Part shown: positions 37,929 to 39,554 of the stretch, piece by piece | How positions within the stretch are numbered: the stretch's first letter is position 1 | Layout: the number at the start of each line of letters is the position of its first letter | From: Actinomycetes bacterium | Lineage (GTDB): Bacteria; Actinomycetota; Actinomycetes; Propionibacteriales; Propionibacteriaceae | Assembly (NCBI GenBank): GCA_023392635.1 | Contig: JAEVYS010000030.1 | Span: forward strand, 1-39,554 | Direction: 5' to 3' | DNA: 39,554 nt | Made by a program: the position numbers and the translations under genes | The notes under the pieces: generated by a model | The model's database searches: none | The model's input: only the letters and a program-made list of their open reading frames with translations | What the model was told of the DNA's origin: nothing

Positions 37929-39554
37929 TCAGCCGCGGCCGACCCGCGCCAACTCCCCACGAGACGACACGCCCAGCTTCGTGAACACGTTGCGCAGGTG
38001 GAACGCCACCGTGCGGGGCGAGACCCAGCACTGCGCAGCGACGTCCTTGTTGGACAGGCCCTGGCTGACGAGATCGACGATCCTTCGTTCCATCGGGGTC
38101 AGGTCCGTCAGCGTCGAGGGGTCCCGCTTGCGGGCCGTCTCGCCGGTGGCGCGCAGCTCCTCGGCCGCCCGGTCGGTGAAGGGGTCGGCGCGGAGCTCCT
38201 CGAACGTCGTGAAGGCCGCGCGAAGGTGTGCGCGCGCGTCCACGCGACGCGCCGAACGGCGCAGGTACTGGCCGAAGGCCAGCTGTACCCGGGCGCGGTC
38301 GAACGGACGGTTCGCGGTCGAGTGGTGACGCAGCGAAAGCTCGAACAGCGCCTCCGCCGGTCGCTGCTGGGAAGCGTCGTGCGCCGCCATCAGCGCACGC
38401 CCGTAGGCCGCCGACGCGGACGCCCAGCCGGACCCGGCCGCCGCGGCGAGCGAGTCCAGCTGCTGCACCCGGGCCTCGGCCTCGGCGGGCTCGCCGCTGC
38501 GGAGTGCGGCCTCCAGGCAGTCCGGCGCCGCCATCGATGCAACGGTCGGGAGTCGCATCTGCCCGAATTGGTGCAGGGCGTCGTGGGGCAGCCCGTCGAG
38601 CGCCGCCCGGACGCCCCTCGCCCACCGGATGAGGTCATCGACCGCCTGGGCGAAGATGCCCACGGGCGGGTTCTCCTCGAGCATCGCCTCCAGCGCGGTC
38701 AGGCGCTCGGCGTAGTCCGGGCGACCCTGGACCGCGGCGAGAAGCGCGAGCCAGGCGCTGCAGCCGGCGGTCAGTGACCGCTGGCCGACAGCCACCCCGA
38801 GCGCCAGCGCCTCCTCCGACGAGTTCCGCAACGCGCCCCAGTCGGCGGCGACGTACTGGGAGAACGAGAGGCGTTGCAGGGCGTACAGGACGGCCATCCC
38901 GTCGCCGTTCTCCCGGGCCGCCGACAGCATGAGCGCATACAGGCGGTGGTGCAGCTCGTCGTCGCCCAGGTGCAGGGCGGCGTTGCCGAGGTTGCCCAGC
39001 AGGTCGAGGTCGACCCGGGATTCCGGGAAGGCCAGCGCGCTCCCGACCGCTTCCTTCAACTCGTCCAGCGCGACGGCCCGGTCGCCGGTGATGTCGTGGC
39101 GGGTACTCACCAGGAGCTGCTTGAGGCAACGGATCCGGGCGGTGTCATCGTGCGAGGGCGTGACGTCGATCGTGCCGGGAGCCAGCCGGGCGCCGCTGTC
39201 GACCCCATGGTTCTCGGCGACCGCTGCCGCCACTGCCATCTCGACCGCTCGCGCGGGATCGAACGGAGCGACGCGCTCGGCAGCCTCGGTGAAGATGCGG
39301 TGTGCGGTCGTGGCGGATCCGACGTTCACCTCGATCCTGCCCCGCAGCCGGGCGATGTCTGCCTCGAGCAGGGGGTCGTCGGCGAGTTCGCCGGCCGCCG
39401 CGCAAAGGAGGGAGGCGCGCGCCGCCTCTCCGGTGCTCCAGGCGTTGCGGGCCGCGGCGTGGAGCCGCTCCGCCCTCGCGGAGGCCGCCTCGCTGAGAGC
39501 GGCGGCACGGTCGAAGGCGTCGGCAGCCGCACGGAACGCTCCCCGGCGTTGCGC
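37929..39554 (-). CDS. LuxR-type (LAL-like) transcriptional regulator, 5' part outside window
   Basis: 541 residues are visible and the frame is open to the window edge, so the N-terminus is missing. A GTG at 39329 is in frame, but the helical repeat pattern continues upstream of it (SEAASARAERLHAAARNAWS, LADDPLLEADIARLRGRIE). It is therefore an internal codon and not the start. The visible part is Ala-rich, TPR-like helical repeats, ending in a LuxR-type HTH (about the last 65 residues: DLTPMERRIVDLVSQGLSNK, WVSPRTVAFHLRNVFTKLGV). Large LuxR proteins of this layout usually carry an N-terminal AAA/NB-ARC-type ATPase (LAL family); that part would lie beyond 39554. Its target is unknown; the convergent hydrolase is a neighbour only. 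Confidence 0.85.
   Translation of the reverse strand, partial: AQRRGAFRAAADAFDRAAALSEAASARAERLHAAARNAWSTGEAARASLLCAAAGELADDPLLEADIARLRGRIEVNVGSATTAHRIFTEAAERVAPFDPARAVEMAVAAAVAENHGVDSGARLAPGTIDVTPSHDDTARIRCLKQLLVSTRHDITGDRAVALDELKEAVGSALAFPESRVDLDLLGNLGNAALHLGDDELHHRLYALMLSAARENGDGMAVLYALQRLSFSQYVAADWGALRNSSEEALALGVAVGQRSLTAGCSAWLALLAAVQGRPDYAERLTALEAMLEENPPVGIFAQAVDDLIRWARGVRAALDGLPHDALHQFGQMRLPTVASMAAPDCLEAALRSGEPAEAEARVQQLDSLAAAAGSGWASASAAYGRALMAAHDASQQRPAEALFELSLRHHSTANRPFDRARVQLAFGQYLRRSARRVDARAHLRAAFTTFEELRADPFTDRAAEELRATGETARKRDPSTLTDLTPMERRIVDLVSQGLSNKDVAAQCWVSPRTVAFHLRNVFTKLGVSSRGELARVGRG

Noticed and set aside
39327..39329. GTG at 39329 as the start of the LuxR-type regulator
   Set aside because: The frame stays open to the window edge with the same helical, Ala-rich composition, so the gene is truncated by the window and this is an internal codon.

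Overview
The window is G+C-rich, densely coded chromosomal DNA from an actinobacterium. The evidence is the pafA-pafB-pafC-tatA-tatC-dagK-helY neighbourhood, the parA-scpA-scpB-rluB segregation operon, a CtpE-type P-ATPase, many GTG starts, and -10 boxes placed 6-7 nt before start codons (leaderless mRNAs). A member of Propionibacteriales or a related order is plausible, but I cannot fix the genus. Nearly all genes look like core chromosome. No phage, plasmid, IS transposase or CRISPR array is visible.

Layout. (1) 128-4862: a tightly coupled operon parA - ribbon-helix-helix protein - scpA - scpB - rluB - pafA, with ATGA/GTGA overlaps or gaps of 2 nt. pafA (Pup ligase) sits directly behind rluB, and no mpa, dop, pup or prcBA is present in the window. 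A 70-bp near-perfect palindrome covers the pafA stop codon. (2) 4969-15058: a tandem-FKBP lipoprotein, gluQ on the opposite strand, pafB-pafC, a small membrane protein, tatA, tatC, a diacylglycerol-kinase-like gene, helY, hisF and a HIT protein; then a convergent SpoIID-domain secreted protein (15045-16655). (3) 16828-20326: a complete ilvBNC operon preceded by a transcription attenuator with a leaderless leader peptide rich in Leu/Val codons. (4) 20334-21536: one gene, an AbiEi-like N-terminus joined to a PD-(D/E)XK nuclease-like C-terminus, bracketed by two related ~70-bp palindromes with GGAATTCC centres. This is the most unusual unit in the window. (5) 21604-31726: ctpE, an ArsR/AHSA1 pair with a perfect operator inside its promoter, leuB and ilvE (divergent), a membrane-inserted patatin, a second site of the pafA-type palindrome, tpx and cimA. 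(6) 31771-39554: deoA divergent from a 2-hydroxyacid dehydrogenase with overlapping -10 boxes, an FAH-family gene, a CPBP protease, tRNA-Gln and tRNA-Glu, a membrane-anchored alpha/beta hydrolase, and the 3' part of a LuxR-type regulator that runs off the window end.

How genes work together. ScpA/ScpB are the kleisin and partner of SMC condensin, beside a ParA ATPase. PafB/PafC form a WYL-type DNA-damage transcription activator. TatA/TatC form the twin-arginine translocase. IlvBNC, LeuB, IlvE and CimA cover much of branched-chain amino acid synthesis, and CimA suggests an isoleucine route from pyruvate via citramalate. Two unrelated palindromic repeat families occur between core genes. The start-codon choices given here often differ from the longest open frame because -10 boxes or Shine-Dalgarno sites decide them.
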